From Butyrivibrio sp. WCD3002 (GTDB lineage Bacteria > Bacillota > Clostridia > Lachnospirales > Lachnospiraceae), in contig NZ_AUJO01000001.1 in NCBI RefSeq assembly GCF_000424265.1, positions 1-64,000 of the forward strand: a DNA stretch of 64,000 bases. Reading direction: 5' to 3'. The notes beneath the pieces are model-generated. The model was not told where the DNA came from, searched no databases, and saw only the letters and a list, made by a program, of their open reading frames with translations. Shown one piece after another: positions 18,531-26,872 of the stretch. How positions within the stretch are numbered: position 1 is the stretch's first letter; each line of letters starts with the position of its first letter. The position numbers and the translations under genes are program-made.

Positions 18531-18563
18531 ACCGCTTAGACATCAAAAACGACCGCTTAGACA
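18531..18563 (+). promoter_or_regulatory. LytTR-type direct-repeat operator
   Basis: ACCGCTTAGACA occurs twice, at 18531-18542 and 18552-18563, exactly 21 bp apart. ACCGCTTAG matches eight of nine positions of the published LytTR-domain half-site pattern. LytTR proteins bind two direct repeats about two helical turns apart. The pair ends 18 bp upstream of the -35 box at 18582, an activator position, and a LytTR gene lies 1.7 kb downstream. Confidence 0.5.
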
Positions 18564-18581
18564 AAGATTAAAGTTTTTGCG

Positions 18582-18610
18582 TTGAATTTGGGATATTATT
18601 TTTGTAATCT
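18582..18610 (+). promoter_or_regulatory. Promoter of secreted Ig-like protein
   Basis: TTGAAT at 18582-18587, a 17-bp spacer and TAATCT at 18605-18610. The weak -10 suits activation from the direct repeats just upstream. Confidence 0.5.
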
Positions 18611-18698
18611 GATGAATTCTGAAAGGGTTAATGATACTGAAAATGTAGTATTTAATACAAAAATATTCTTTGTATGGAAAGGATAACAGGTACAGCTA

Positions 18699-20129
18699 AT
18701 GAAGAAAAATACTAAAGGCTATATTTCGAAAATCATATGTACAGTTGTCACTCTGTCAATGATGTCAGTTAACACAACTTATGTACGTGCTGTTGAAGTA
18801 GAAAACTATAATCTATGGGTTGGGAATACACGTGTAACTTCAGCCAATGAAGATGACATTCTTGGAGATGGTACAGCTTCGTTTAACCATTATACTAATA
18901 CCCTTACGCTCGAAGGTTCTAATATTACAGGCTCATATTCAAAAAATGACGGCAATACATACGGTATATATTCTGAATTAGACTGCCTTACTGTGAGTGG
19001 GTATGGTAGCATAACAAATTCCGCAATTGGTATAGGAAGTAATCATATCAACGCTTCTTTAACGGTGTATGGTACAGGCACTGGAATAAATATCAGTGCG
19101 GGCGCGTGCGGTATCTGTACAAATTATCAATCAGAAACTCTTAATCTTAAAGGTAAGATAACCACTGAGGCAACTGGTGGGTCTTCCAGAGGCATCTTCT
19201 CAGCGGGCACTGTAAACATCGTAGATGGAACGCTTTTTGCTAAAGGTAGTTGGGGAATAGAAACGGGATATTTTTCTGATGGAAGTAAAGATATAAATAT
19301 AGGCGCAAATGTCACCAAAGTAACGGCGACAATTTACCGTGAAAATTCTGATGTTTATTATCCATTAAGAACCTTTGGCAATATCAATATAAATCCGGCT
19401 CTTTCTATAACGACTCCGGCGGAAGGATATGTTGGTAAGGGTGATTCCAATAGCAAGGTAATATTAGCATCGGATGGCTCATATCCGAAAACAGTAGTAA
19501 TAGAGCCTGTAGGAAATAACAACAATGGTAACAATAATAACAACAATAATGATACCGACAATAGCCATAACTCCGATACCACCAATAATGAAACAACCAA
19601 GCCTGCAACAATTCCTTCATTTAAGCTTAATACATCGTCAGTAGTCATTCAGAAGGGCAAGACTCTTAAGACTGTTAAAGCAACTCTTACAAATGATGAA
19701 ATAAAATCAGTGGAATCTGCAAATAGCAAGATAGCGACAGTATCTTATAGCGGAACGACTCTTTCTATAAAAGGCATAAAGAAGGGTTCTACCAAGATTA
19801 CGGTAACCACTAAATCGGGACTGTCATGTAAGCTGAATGTCAAAGTACAAACCGGAAAAGTTACAACCACAAAGCTTAAGGTTTCGAAGAAATCAGTGAA
19901 TCTTGATTCAAAAGGAAGTATTGCAACTGTAAAAGCAACAGCTTCACCAGACTATGTATCTACAAAGGAAAAAATCACAGTCAAATCAAGTAATAAAAAG
20001 ATCGCGACTGCGAAGATTGATCAGGAAACCGGCGAGATAACCATTACTGCCAAGAAAAAGGGCAGCTGCAAGATTACTGTAAAAGCCGGCAAGAAGACTG
20101 TAACAATAAAAGCAAAGGTGAAGAAATAG
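18699..20129 (+). CDS. Secreted surface protein with Ig-like (Big_2) C-terminus
   Basis: A 476-residue exported protein. A signal peptide (KKNTKGYISKIICTVVTLSM and on to about residue 31) is followed by a beta-rich region at about 35-265 that reads like a beta-helix (NLWVGNTRVTS, LTVSGYGSITNS). An Asn/Asp/Thr-rich low-complexity linker is at about 270-300. Two bacterial Ig-like domains follow (about 305-385 and 390-476), each with the SxNxKIATV pattern typical of Big_2. There is no LPxTG-type signal; the very lysine-rich end may bind wall polymers. It has its own promoter with a LytTR-like repeat pair upstream and may be a target of the neighbouring regulator. Confidence 0.8.
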   Translation: MKKNTKGYISKIICTVVTLSMMSVNTTYVRAVEVENYNLWVGNTRVTSANEDDILGDGTASFNHYTNTLTLEGSNITGSYSKNDGNTYGIYSELDCLTVSGYGSITNSAIGIGSNHINASLTVYGTGTGINISAGACGICTNYQSETLNLKGKITTEATGGSSRGIFSAGTVNIVDGTLFAKGSWGIETGYFSDGSKDINIGANVTKVTATIYRENSDVYYPLRTFGNININPALSITTPAEGYVGKGDSNSKVILASDGSYPKTVVIEPVGNNNNGNNNNNNNDTDNSHNSDTTNNETTKPATIPSFKLNTSSVVIQKGKTLKTVKATLTNDEIKSVESANSKIATVSYSGTTLSIKGIKKGSTKITVTTKSGLSCKLNVKVQTGKVTTTKLKVSKKSVNLDSKGSIATVKATASPDYVSTKEKITVKSSNKKIATAKIDQETGEITITAKKKGSCKITVKAGKKTVTIKAKVKK

Positions 20130-20184
20130 TTTAAATGAATACTTTGGGGGACTTGTTAATAAGAAGAGGGTGGAATAATCCTAC

Positions 20185-20272
20185 ATTCCTCATGCAAAGA
20201 ATCCTCGCAATTTGTTACAATGATATTGTCTGTTGTAATTGATGGTGATCTTGGATTTTTCGCATGAGGAAT
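20185..20272 (+). promoter_or_regulatory. Inverted repeat masking the lytTR ribosome binding site
   Basis: ATTCCTCATGC (20185-20195) is a perfect reverse complement of GCATGAGGAAT (20262-20272), which contains the GAGG ribosome binding site of the gene starting at 20282. The 66-base loop itself can fold (ACAAT-GAT-ATTGT, TTACAA/TTGTAA). In mRNA this would sequester the site. Confidence 0.5.
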
Positions 20273-20281
20273 TGATGGCTA

Positions 20282-20773
20282 ATGGATGAGAAAATTAGCA
20301 TTCGTCTTGAGATTGATTCTGGATATGATAAGCCCCAGGTGGTGATCAGGGCATCTGAGAGGACAGAATTAGTCGAGAGGATAATTGAGAGCGTAAAACA
20401 ATGCGCTGCAGATGATTCAGACAAAAAGATTGCGGTGCGCAAAGAGGACATGGACATTCTGCTTAATAAGAAGGATATTGTCCGTGTTTATACAGAGAGC
20501 CGTAAGCTTAAGGTGTGTACTGATTCAGATGATTATGAAGTAAGGATTCCGCTGAAGGAATTAGAGAATGTACTGAGGTCAGATGCGTTTGTCAGAATCA
20601 GCCGGGGTGAGATAGTAAATCTTAAGAAGGTTTCCAGCTTTGATATGAGTATAGCGGGGACTATTAAGGTTATTTTTGTTAATGGTACACAGACCTGGGT
20701 AGCAAGGCGTTTTATGAAGCATATCCAGGAGAGGTTGGCCGTTCTGAGGAAAGGTGGTGATAAGCATGAGTAG
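20282..20773 (+). CDS. LytTR-domain transcription regulator
   Basis: A 163-residue regulator without a receiver domain. Residues about 1-55 are a small N-terminal domain. A C-terminal LytTR DNA-binding domain follows at about 58-158 (VRVYTESRKLKVCTDSDDYE, FVRISRGEIVNLKKV, WVARRFMK). It overlaps the next gene, which encodes a four-helix DUF3021 membrane protein. Such LytTR plus membrane-protein pairs are called LytTR regulatory systems; in streptococci the membrane partner restrains the regulator. An in-frame TGA just upstream fixes the ATG at 20282. Its ribosome binding site lies within one arm of an inverted repeat. Confidence 0.88.
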   Translation: MDEKISIRLEIDSGYDKPQVVIRASERTELVERIIESVKQCAADDSDKKIAVRKEDMDILLNKKDIVRVYTESRKLKVCTDSDDYEVRIPLKELENVLRSDAFVRISRGEIVNLKKVSSFDMSIAGTIKVIFVNGTQTWVARRFMKHIQERLAVLRKGGDKHE

Positions 20774-21209
20774 AATAATGAAAAAAGCTCTCATCTTAGG
20801 CACCATCGGATTCTGGATAGGTATCCTTATAGGACTTACAGTATGGTATCTGTCAAGCCAGGGAGAGCCTGGTGGTCTTACACTATCAGGACATTCGCTC
20901 TTTGAATTATTGGCCGGAGGCATATATGGTGCTGTCAGTATGGGATCATCTGCTGTATATGATGTGGATCGTTGGAGCATTTTGCGAGTTACATTTACTC
21001 ATTTTATTATATCCTTCTCAGGTTTTTGGGTGCTGGCCGCGATTCAGGGATGGCTATTAATTAATAATCCATTTTTCTGGCTTGGTGTTATGCTGTTTAT
21101 ATGGGCTTACATTACAATATGGTTTGTGAATTTTCTTATTTACAGCAAAAAAGTTAAGGAGATAAATAATGCCCTTGAGGATATTAAGGGCGAGAAAAGT
21201 AGTGATTAA
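20766..21209 (+). CDS. DUF3021 membrane protein, partner of LytTR regulator
   Basis: A 147-residue integral membrane protein with four predicted transmembrane segments: about residues 5-28, 43-62, 76-98 and 104-128. This is the DUF3021 layout. The C-terminal cytoplasmic tail is charged. The ATG at 20766 lies inside the end of the LytTR gene (eight-base overlap) with AGGTGG upstream; a GTG at 20754 is possible but less likely. The overlap implies tightly coupled synthesis. By analogy with known LytTR regulatory systems it may hold the regulator inactive at the membrane; that role is inference. Confidence 0.85.
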   Translation: MSRIMKKALILGTIGFWIGILIGLTVWYLSSQGEPGGLTLSGHSLFELLAGGIYGAVSMGSSAVYDVDRWSILRVTFTHFIISFSGFWVLAAIQGWLLINNPFFWLGVMLFIWAYITIWFVNFLIYSKKVKEINNALEDIKGEKSSD

Positions 21210-21374
21210 GTATGATATTTTGAAAAGTCTAATAGTGAGTCGTGGTTAGTTATATAATCATAATTTTGTTTATATATATTTAATTTTACACTCATGTATT
21301 ACGTGGGCTATACTAAAATCAGTAGTTATATTGATGGGAACTGTCCTAAAATTTTTGATCAGGGGGTCTTAAAA

Positions 21375-22157
21375 ATGGCTGTTGATTATGAGTGGTTTAA
21401 AGGCGAAGTTTATAAGCTTACAAAGATTGATCTTAATGCATACAAAGAAAAGCAGATGAAGCGCAGGATTGATACGCTTATCAGTAAGACTGAGTGTAAG
21501 GGCTATGATCAGTATATGGACCTTATCAAGAAGGACCAGACTGCGAGAGAGACATTTATCACATATCTAACCATCAACGTATCCGAGTTCTACAGAAATA
21601 TCGATCAGTGGAATCTCATGGATAAGCAGATGGTTCCTGAGCTTATTAATAAGTTTGGTAAAAATCTTAAGATATGGAGCGCTGCCTGCTCAACAGGCGA
21701 TGAGCCATATACTATAGTTATGCTGCTCTCTAACCATATTCCAATCAATCAGATCAACATCATGGCGTGGGATATTGATACCGTTGCGCTTGCAAAAGCT
21801 CGCGCAGGCGTATATGATGACAAGGAAGTTAAGGCAGTTCCTGCAGAGATGAAGAAGAAATATCTTTCTCAGGAGCCCGGCGGAAAGTGGCGTGTATCTG
21901 ATGAGGTCAAGAAGAGAGTAAACTTCAAACAGGCCGACCTTTTAAGAGAGCCCTATCCGAAGGATTATCATCTTATCGTTTGCAGAAACGTGCTTATCTA
22001 TTTTACAGAGGAAGCCAAGGACGAGATTTTCAGAAAATACTATGATGCTCTCGCACCGGGCGGAGTTCTGTTTATCGGTAGTACCGAGCAGATTATAAAT
22101 TACAAAGAAATAGGCTTTATCAGAAAGAGCTCGTTCTACTACGAGAAGCCTATGTAG
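21375..22157 (+). CDS. cheR: Chemotaxis methyltransferase CheR
   Basis: SAM-dependent methyltransferase that methylates glutamates on chemoreceptors during adaptation. The N-terminal helical domain (CheR_N, about residues 1-70) ends with the TYLTINVSEFYRN motif. The SAM-binding site LKIWSAACSTGDEPYT follows, then LIVCRNVLIYF near the C-terminus. At 260 residues it is complete. The ATG at 21375 has AGGGGG upstream; the open frame extends back to 21294 without a ribosome binding site. No other che genes adjoin it, though three chemoreceptor-type proteins are encoded in this window. Confidence 0.95.
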   Translation: MAVDYEWFKGEVYKLTKIDLNAYKEKQMKRRIDTLISKTECKGYDQYMDLIKKDQTARETFITYLTINVSEFYRNIDQWNLMDKQMVPELINKFGKNLKIWSAACSTGDEPYTIVMLLSNHIPINQINIMAWDIDTVALAKARAGVYDDKEVKAVPAEMKKKYLSQEPGGKWRVSDEVKKRVNFKQADLLREPYPKDYHLIVCRNVLIYFTEEAKDEIFRKYYDALAPGGVLFIGSTEQIINYKEIGFIRKSSFYYEKPM

Positions 22158-22170
22158 CATCGGAGGAGTT

Positions 22171-23151
22171 ATGAAAGGTTTTTGGGGAAAAACACTTGTT
22201 GGAATTACGATTATTTTAGGATGCAGTCTGTTTGTGCCACAGGGCAGCGTACAGGCTGCATCTTTGCGCGGAAATAACAATGAGGAAAAGATTTTTTATT
22301 ACCTCATGGAAAAAATGAGCTTTAATAATGCAGCAAGCGCAGGCGTTCTTGCTAATATCGAGAAGGAATCCAGCTTTAGGCCCAATGTTGAGAGCGATAA
22401 CGGAACAAGCTTCGGAATCTGTCAGTGGCATGGACTGCGATATGAAGCTCTGAAAAGATTTTGCAGAAGAGAAGGCTATGATTACAGGGATTTAGAGGGA
22501 CAGCTTGAGTACTTAAAATCAGAGCTTGAGGGTGATTACTATTACAAAAACAGTGTTCTTGATCCGCTTAAGAGCGTAAGTAATGATGAAAATGGTGCTT
22601 ATAATGCCGGCTACAGATGGTGTTATTACTACGAAATTCCCGCAGATAAGGAGACCAGGGCAGAGCAGAGAGGCGACCTTGCCAAGAGCGTTTATTATCC
22701 CAAGTATAAGGATGTAATTCTTACCCTTACTCCGGGCCAGAAGTATAAGACAGATGAAGGTACCTTTATAGCCCTTACTGAGAACACAGTCAGCTTTAAG
22801 AAGGTTGCAAATAAAAAGGCTACAGTGCTTAATATTCCAAATACAGTAACTATCGGCGATATCAAGGCGAAGGTCACTGAGGTGGCGGATGGCGCATGTA
22901 AGGGAAATAAAAAACTTACAACCGTCACAATAGGTAAGAATGTAACAAGGATCGGAAAAAATGCATTTTATAAATGTAAAAATCTGACTTCGGTAAAAAT
23001 CAAGTCAAAGCAGATAGCTGAGTTTGGCCCCGGTTGCTTTTCAAAGATAAATAAGACAGCGGTAATTAAGATCAATAAGAAGGCGTTTAAGACCTATAAG
23101 TCTGTGCTTAAGACGATGACACCGGATGGTGTTAAGTTTAAGAAGGGCTGA
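22171..23151 (+). CDS. Secreted lysozyme-like protein with C-terminal LRR_5 module
   Basis: A 326-residue exported protein. The signal peptide (about residues 1-30) ends at VQAAS. A Phage_lysozyme2-type peptidoglycan hydrolase domain covers about 35-175. It has AAGVLANIEKESSF-like spacing (here ASAGVLANIEKESSFRPN, a likely catalytic Glu) and GTSFGICQWH. The C-terminal 145 residues form the LRR_5 module shared with three other proteins in the window (VTEVADGACKGNKKLTTV, GKNAFYKCKNLTSV) and a lysine-rich end. It starts 13 bases after cheR with GGAGG, so it may be cotranscribed with it. Cell-wall remodelling is likely. Confidence 0.85.
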   Translation: MKGFWGKTLVGITIILGCSLFVPQGSVQAASLRGNNNEEKIFYYLMEKMSFNNAASAGVLANIEKESSFRPNVESDNGTSFGICQWHGLRYEALKRFCRREGYDYRDLEGQLEYLKSELEGDYYYKNSVLDPLKSVSNDENGAYNAGYRWCYYYEIPADKETRAEQRGDLAKSVYYPKYKDVILTLTPGQKYKTDEGTFIALTENTVSFKKVANKKATVLNIPNTVTIGDIKAKVTEVADGACKGNKKLTTVTIGKNVTRIGKNAFYKCKNLTSVKIKSKQIAEFGPGCFSKINKTAVIKINKKAFKTYKSVLKTMTPDGVKFKKG

Positions 23152-23232
23152 TCCGGTTTGGATTAGAATCTCTTTGAAGGAAGTTTTACCATATTTGAGG
23201 TGATTAGTTCGTGACTGCAGAGGGGGATGTTC

Positions 23233-23703
23233 ATGAAGCATAATCTTATCTATCTGATTTATACATTGGTTCTTTTCCTTGTGGGCCTAGGCTTTTTCAT
23301 TGCGGGCGAATTTAACAGAGTAGAAAAGCCTGTGCTTAAGGATCCTGACATGATCGGCAAGGAAGAGGAGTCGGAGCCGGAACCTCAGGGCGTATCTGAG
23401 CTGTCCGGTGAGGACGTGGAAATGCCTGTTCCTGAGCCTGAAGAGACAACTCTTGAGGATATTTCTCTTGATAATGAGCCTGAAGGCGATGAGTCGGATG
23501 AAGGCGAAGGAGAGGGCAAAGGCGAAGAAGAGGAAGCGCCCGAGGAGCCTATCTACGACGGACATGAGGAAGAGAGAATAGAGCTTATTAAGGAAAACTA
23601 CATCGAGACTGAAAAATACGACAGTAATAGATGGACTATTTATTTCAGCGTAGTTTTCTGGGTATTGGCACTTGTTTGTGCTATACTGTATTTTACATCA
23701 TGA
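23233..23703 (+). CDS. Small membrane protein with acidic middle region
   Basis: A 156-residue protein of unknown function. An N-terminal transmembrane helix (about residues 4-26) and a C-terminal one (about 136-155) enclose a central region extremely rich in Glu, Asp and Pro (about 35-110), probably disordered. Because both ends are membrane anchors, the acidic stretch forms one loop on one side of the membrane. GAGGGGG abuts an earlier ATG at 23227, so the ATG at 23233, six bases further, is the better start. It has no recognisable domain. A bidirectional terminator follows. Confidence 0.7.
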   Translation: MKHNLIYLIYTLVLFLVGLGFFIAGEFNRVEKPVLKDPDMIGKEEESEPEPQGVSELSGEDVEMPVPEPEETTLEDISLDNEPEGDESDEGEGEGKGEEEEAPEEPIYDGHEEERIELIKENYIETEKYDSNRWTIYFSVVFWVLALVCAILYFTS

Positions 23704-23706
23704 AAA

Positions 23707-23738
23707 AAGGCTGGCGTTGCGGCGCCAGCCTTGATTTT
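23707..23738. terminator. Bidirectional terminator
   Basis: A perfect 10-bp stem AAGGCTGGCG / CGCCAGCCTT with an A-run before and GATTTTT after. It serves the two convergent genes on either side. Confidence 0.9.
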
Positions 23739-23746
23739 TATATTGA

Positions 23747-24007
23747 TTAAGCTTTCTTCGGAAGCCAGGTTATTTCGTATATGCTTTCCATTATCTTGCG
23801 GAGCTCATCCATCATTTTGAGACAAGCGCTGTTTTCGTCAGTAAATTTCATAAGTCCGATTTTTTCCTTGTGATCCATGAAATACAGTTCCCAGATCTCG
23901 CCGACCTTGGTGAGACAGATCCTGCCATCATGCCCTTTCCCAAAAGTATAGAGCTTTGAAGGAACGAGATGTTCTTTGAAAAAACTCTGTAATTCTTGTA
24001 CTGTCAT
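23747..24007 (-). CDS. Unknown small protein
   Basis: An 86-residue soluble protein with no membrane segment or signal. It reads as a compact alpha/beta fold: helical start TVQELQSFFKEHLVPSKLY, a beta-rich middle (RICLTKVGEIWELYFMDHKE) and a helical end. I do not recognise a family. GGAGGAAA precedes the ATG on the minus strand. Its promoter has three copies of a 7-bp site (see 24050-24101), so it is probably tightly regulated. It is the only minus-strand gene in the first 50 kb. Confidence 0.65.
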   Translation of the reverse strand: MTVQELQSFFKEHLVPSKLYTFGKGHDGRICLTKVGEIWELYFMDHKEKIGLMKFTDENSACLKMMDELRKIMESIYEITWLPKKA

Positions 24008-24049
24008 AATTTCCTCCGTTCCGGCCGGTTGTTACACAAATCTGCCTGC

Positions 24050-24101
24050 ATGTAGTTTTTAATACTACATAGACTATACCACAAAACTACATACCTCTCA
24101 A
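24050..24101 (-). promoter_or_regulatory. Promoter with repeated ACTACAT operator sites
   Basis: On the minus strand TTGAGA (24101-24096), a 17-bp spacer and TATAGT (24078-24073) form a promoter for the 86-residue gene. ACTACAT occurs at 24086-24092 (in the spacer) and 24064-24070 (start-site region), 22 bp apart. Its reverse complement is at 24050-24056, giving an ATGTAGT...ACTACAT inverted repeat. Confidence 0.5.
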
Positions 24102-24246
24102 GAGGGCCGGAGCATATTTTTTAAATTTCGCGGGATAAGTGATGTTTAGCTTATGTCAGCAAAGAAGACAAGAATTATTCATTGAAAAAAGTCTATGAAA
24201 TTGCGAAAATATATTTATGGCATTTACTAATGGAAGGAGAATTCTT

Positions 24247-25368
24247 ATGGGCAAATCAAAGGTATATTTTACTGACTTTAGAACACATATTGGTGTGAGC
24301 CAGGGTGTTAAGCTTCAAAAGCTGCTTAAGGTAGCGGGGATAGATACAATTGATTTTGAGGGTAAGTTCGTAGCAATCAAGATGCATTTCGGCGAGCTTG
24401 GCAATTTTTCATACCTTAGACCTAACTATGTTAAGGCCGTTGCGGATTTGATCAAGGAGCTGGGTGGAAAGCCGTTCCTTACGGATTGCAATACGCTGTA
24501 TCCAGGAAGCCGTAAAAATGCGGTGGATCACCTCTATAATGCAGAGGTAAACGGATTTAACAGCGTTACCACAGGCTGCTACGTTATCATTGCAGATGGT
24601 CTTAAGGGAACGGATGAGATAAGCGTTCCCGTGCCAAACGGCGAGTACTGCCAGGAGGCAATCATCGGTCATGCCCTTTACGATGCTGATATTATTATTT
24701 CTCTGTCTCATTTTAAGGGACACGAGATGACAGGCTTTGGCGGAGCCATCAAGAATATTGGAATGGGCGGAGGAAGTCGTGCGGGAAAGATGCTGCAGCA
24801 TAACGACGGAAAACCTTCGGTTGAGCCTTCTATGTGTAAGAGCTGTAAGCAGTGTGCGAAGGAGTGCGGATCTGATGCTATTTCCTATGAGACAGGCAAG
24901 GCTGTTATAGATCAGGACCTGTGCAAGGGCTGTGGAAGATGTATCGGAGCTTGCGTTTTTGACGCTATACATCCTAACAATGATTCTGCGAAAGAATCTC
25001 TTTGCTGTAAAATGGCTGAGTACACGGCTGCTATTGTAAATGGCAAGCCTTCATTCCATATAAGTCTTATCATGGACGTTTCGCCTAACTGCGATTGCCA
25101 CGGTGAGAATGATGCGCCTATTCTTCCTAATATCGGAATGTTCGCATCCTTTGACCCTGTTGCCATCGATCAGGCCTGCGCAGATATGTGCCTTGCGGCT
25201 GAGCCTGTGAGAAACAGTCAGCTTGGTGACAACCTTGCTAAGATGGACTGGCATCGTCACGATGACAATTTCCTTGATAACAATCCTAATGTTAAGTGGA
25301 AGGAAACCCTTGCTCACGGCGAGAAGATAGGACTTGGAACAAGAGATTATGAGCTTGTAAAAATCTGA
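24247..25368 (+). CDS. DUF362 protein with two 4Fe-4S clusters
   Basis: A 373-residue iron-sulfur protein. DUF362-type sequence runs from residue 1 (VYFTDFRTHIGVSQGVKLQK, IKMHFGELGNFSYLRP, ISLSHFKGHEMTGFGGAIKN). A dicluster ferredoxin insert follows at about residues 195-245, with CKSCKQCAKEC and CKGCGRCIGAC. The C-terminal part continues the DUF362 fold (VSPNCDCHGENDAP). Such proteins are common in anaerobes and their substrate is unknown. AAGGAG precedes the ATG at 24247; the ten open codons before it lack a binding site. A stem (25379-25389 with 25407-25417) follows but has no T-run. Confidence 0.9.
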   Translation: MGKSKVYFTDFRTHIGVSQGVKLQKLLKVAGIDTIDFEGKFVAIKMHFGELGNFSYLRPNYVKAVADLIKELGGKPFLTDCNTLYPGSRKNAVDHLYNAEVNGFNSVTTGCYVIIADGLKGTDEISVPVPNGEYCQEAIIGHALYDADIIISLSHFKGHEMTGFGGAIKNIGMGGGSRAGKMLQHNDGKPSVEPSMCKSCKQCAKECGSDAISYETGKAVIDQDLCKGCGRCIGACVFDAIHPNNDSAKESLCCKMAEYTAAIVNGKPSFHISLIMDVSPNCDCHGENDAPILPNIGMFASFDPVAIDQACADMCLAAEPVRNSQLGDNLAKMDWHRHDDNFLDNNPNVKWKETLAHGEKIGLGTRDYELVKI

Positions 25369-25466
25369 AAATCTGACTTTTTGGACCGGACGAGATAGTA
25401 TCAACTCCGGTTCAAAAGTGTTATGATTCATTATTGAAGTCATTATTATTTTATGAGGAGAATGGT

Positions 25467-26792
25467 ATGGGAAAGAAGAACTTTTTAAAGAAACCGCCTA
25501 TGGGGTGGAACAGCTATGATTACTACGATACTACCGTAACAGAGGAGCAGGTTAAGGCCAATGCAAAATATATGGCTGAAAATCTGAAGGAATTCGGTTA
25601 TGAGTATGTGGTTGTGGATATTGAGTGGTATTCAAAGGATGCCGGCGCAAGACGTGCGGATTTCCAGTATATTCCTTTTGGAAATGATGAGATGGATCAG
25701 TTTGGAAGGCTTCAGCCTGCTGTTAACAGATTCCCTTCATCAGCTGACGGAAGCGGCTTTACTCATCTTGCGGAGTACGTGCACGACCTTGGACTTAAGT
25801 TTGGTATTCACATCATGAGAGGAATTGCCAGACAGGCAGCCCACGATAAGTGCCCTATTCATGGAACACAGTTCACAGCAGATATGGCTGCCGATGCATG
25901 GTCTATCTGCGGCTGGAATCCTGACATGTACGGCGTAAGAGCAAATGAAGCAGGCCAGGCATACTATGACGATCTTATAAAAATGTATGCTGACTGGGGC
26001 GTTGATTTTATCAAGTGCGATGATATCTGCGACAGCTTCCTGTATCCTGACAGCGGCAGAATAAAATTCAGCGGCTACGAAGAGACTAAGATGATCCACA
26101 GAGCAATCGAGAAGTGCGGAAGAGACATCGTACTTTCACTTTCTCCCGGACCTGCTCATGTGGACAGAGACTTTTTCTATGAAGAAAATGCCAATATGTG
26201 GCGAATCACAGATGATTTCTGGGATGACTGGAGACTTCTTAAGGAGATGTTCTGGAGATGCGAGACCTGGAACGGCAGAACCTCCAAGGGCAACTATCCT
26301 GATTGCGACATGCTTCCTCTCGGACAGCTTGGCTACGGCTTTGGACAGGAGAGAACCTCCAACCTTACCTTTGACGAGGTTCGCACTATGATGAGCCTCT
26401 GGTGCCTCTTCGGATCACCGCTTATGATAGGCGCCGAGCTCACAAAGCTCGATGATGTAAACAAAGCACAGCTCACCAACAAAGAGCTCCTTCGCGTAAT
26501 GGACGGCAAGCACAGAGGCTTCCAGCTAAGACGTAGCGATGACGAAGCCATCTGGCTCAACATCGACGAAGCCGGCACTGAGCTATTCATCGGTATGTTC
26601 AATCTTACTGACAGCGAGAAGGAAGTAAGCTGTGATACTTCCCAATTCACAACCGGCGCAGCCATCGTCCATTCAGCCTCCAACATAAAGGACGTCTGGA
26701 CCGGCAAAACCAATGACTGGGATTCTAACGAGCAGAGCATAATATCAGCAAAAATCCCTGCCCACGGTGTAGTAGTTTACAGATTGTTCTAA
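25467..26792 (+). CDS. GH27 alpha-galactosidase (or related exo-glycosidase)
   Basis: An intracellular GH27 glycoside hydrolase of 441 residues. There is no signal peptide, so it probably acts on imported oligosaccharides. The barrel begins PPMGWNSYDYY. The nucleophile is Asp185 in DFIKCDD. The acid/base is probably Asp250 in WRITDDFWDDW. A C-terminal beta-sandwich domain starts near residue 365. Removal of terminal alpha-galactose is the usual GH27 activity; beta-L-arabinopyranosidase is a known alternative in the family. GAGGAG lies before the ATG at 25467. It precedes a LacI regulator, an ABC sugar importer and a GH35 enzyme, together forming a galactoside-use locus. Confidence 0.9.
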   Translation: MGKKNFLKKPPMGWNSYDYYDTTVTEEQVKANAKYMAENLKEFGYEYVVVDIEWYSKDAGARRADFQYIPFGNDEMDQFGRLQPAVNRFPSSADGSGFTHLAEYVHDLGLKFGIHIMRGIARQAAHDKCPIHGTQFTADMAADAWSICGWNPDMYGVRANEAGQAYYDDLIKMYADWGVDFIKCDDICDSFLYPDSGRIKFSGYEETKMIHRAIEKCGRDIVLSLSPGPAHVDRDFFYEENANMWRITDDFWDDWRLLKEMFWRCETWNGRTSKGNYPDCDMLPLGQLGYGFGQERTSNLTFDEVRTMMSLWCLFGSPLMIGAELTKLDDVNKAQLTNKELLRVMDGKHRGFQLRRSDDEAIWLNIDEAGTELFIGMFNLTDSEKEVSCDTSQFTTGAAIVHSASNIKDVWTGKTNDWDSNEQSIISAKIPAHGVVVYRLF

Positions 26793-26872
26793 ACGCAGAT
26801 AAAAATGTATTCCCTTTTCCAAAGGTATTTCTTTTCAGCAAATGAGAAGTGGTAGAGGTCTTTCCCCTGGCG

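Noticed and set aside
25379..25417. LacI-type operator before the GH27 gene
   Set aside because: CCGG-containing arms (TTTTGGACCGG and CCGGTTCAAAA) form an inverted repeat but are 17 bases apart, so they do not make a continuous LacI site. It is more likely an mRNA hairpin.
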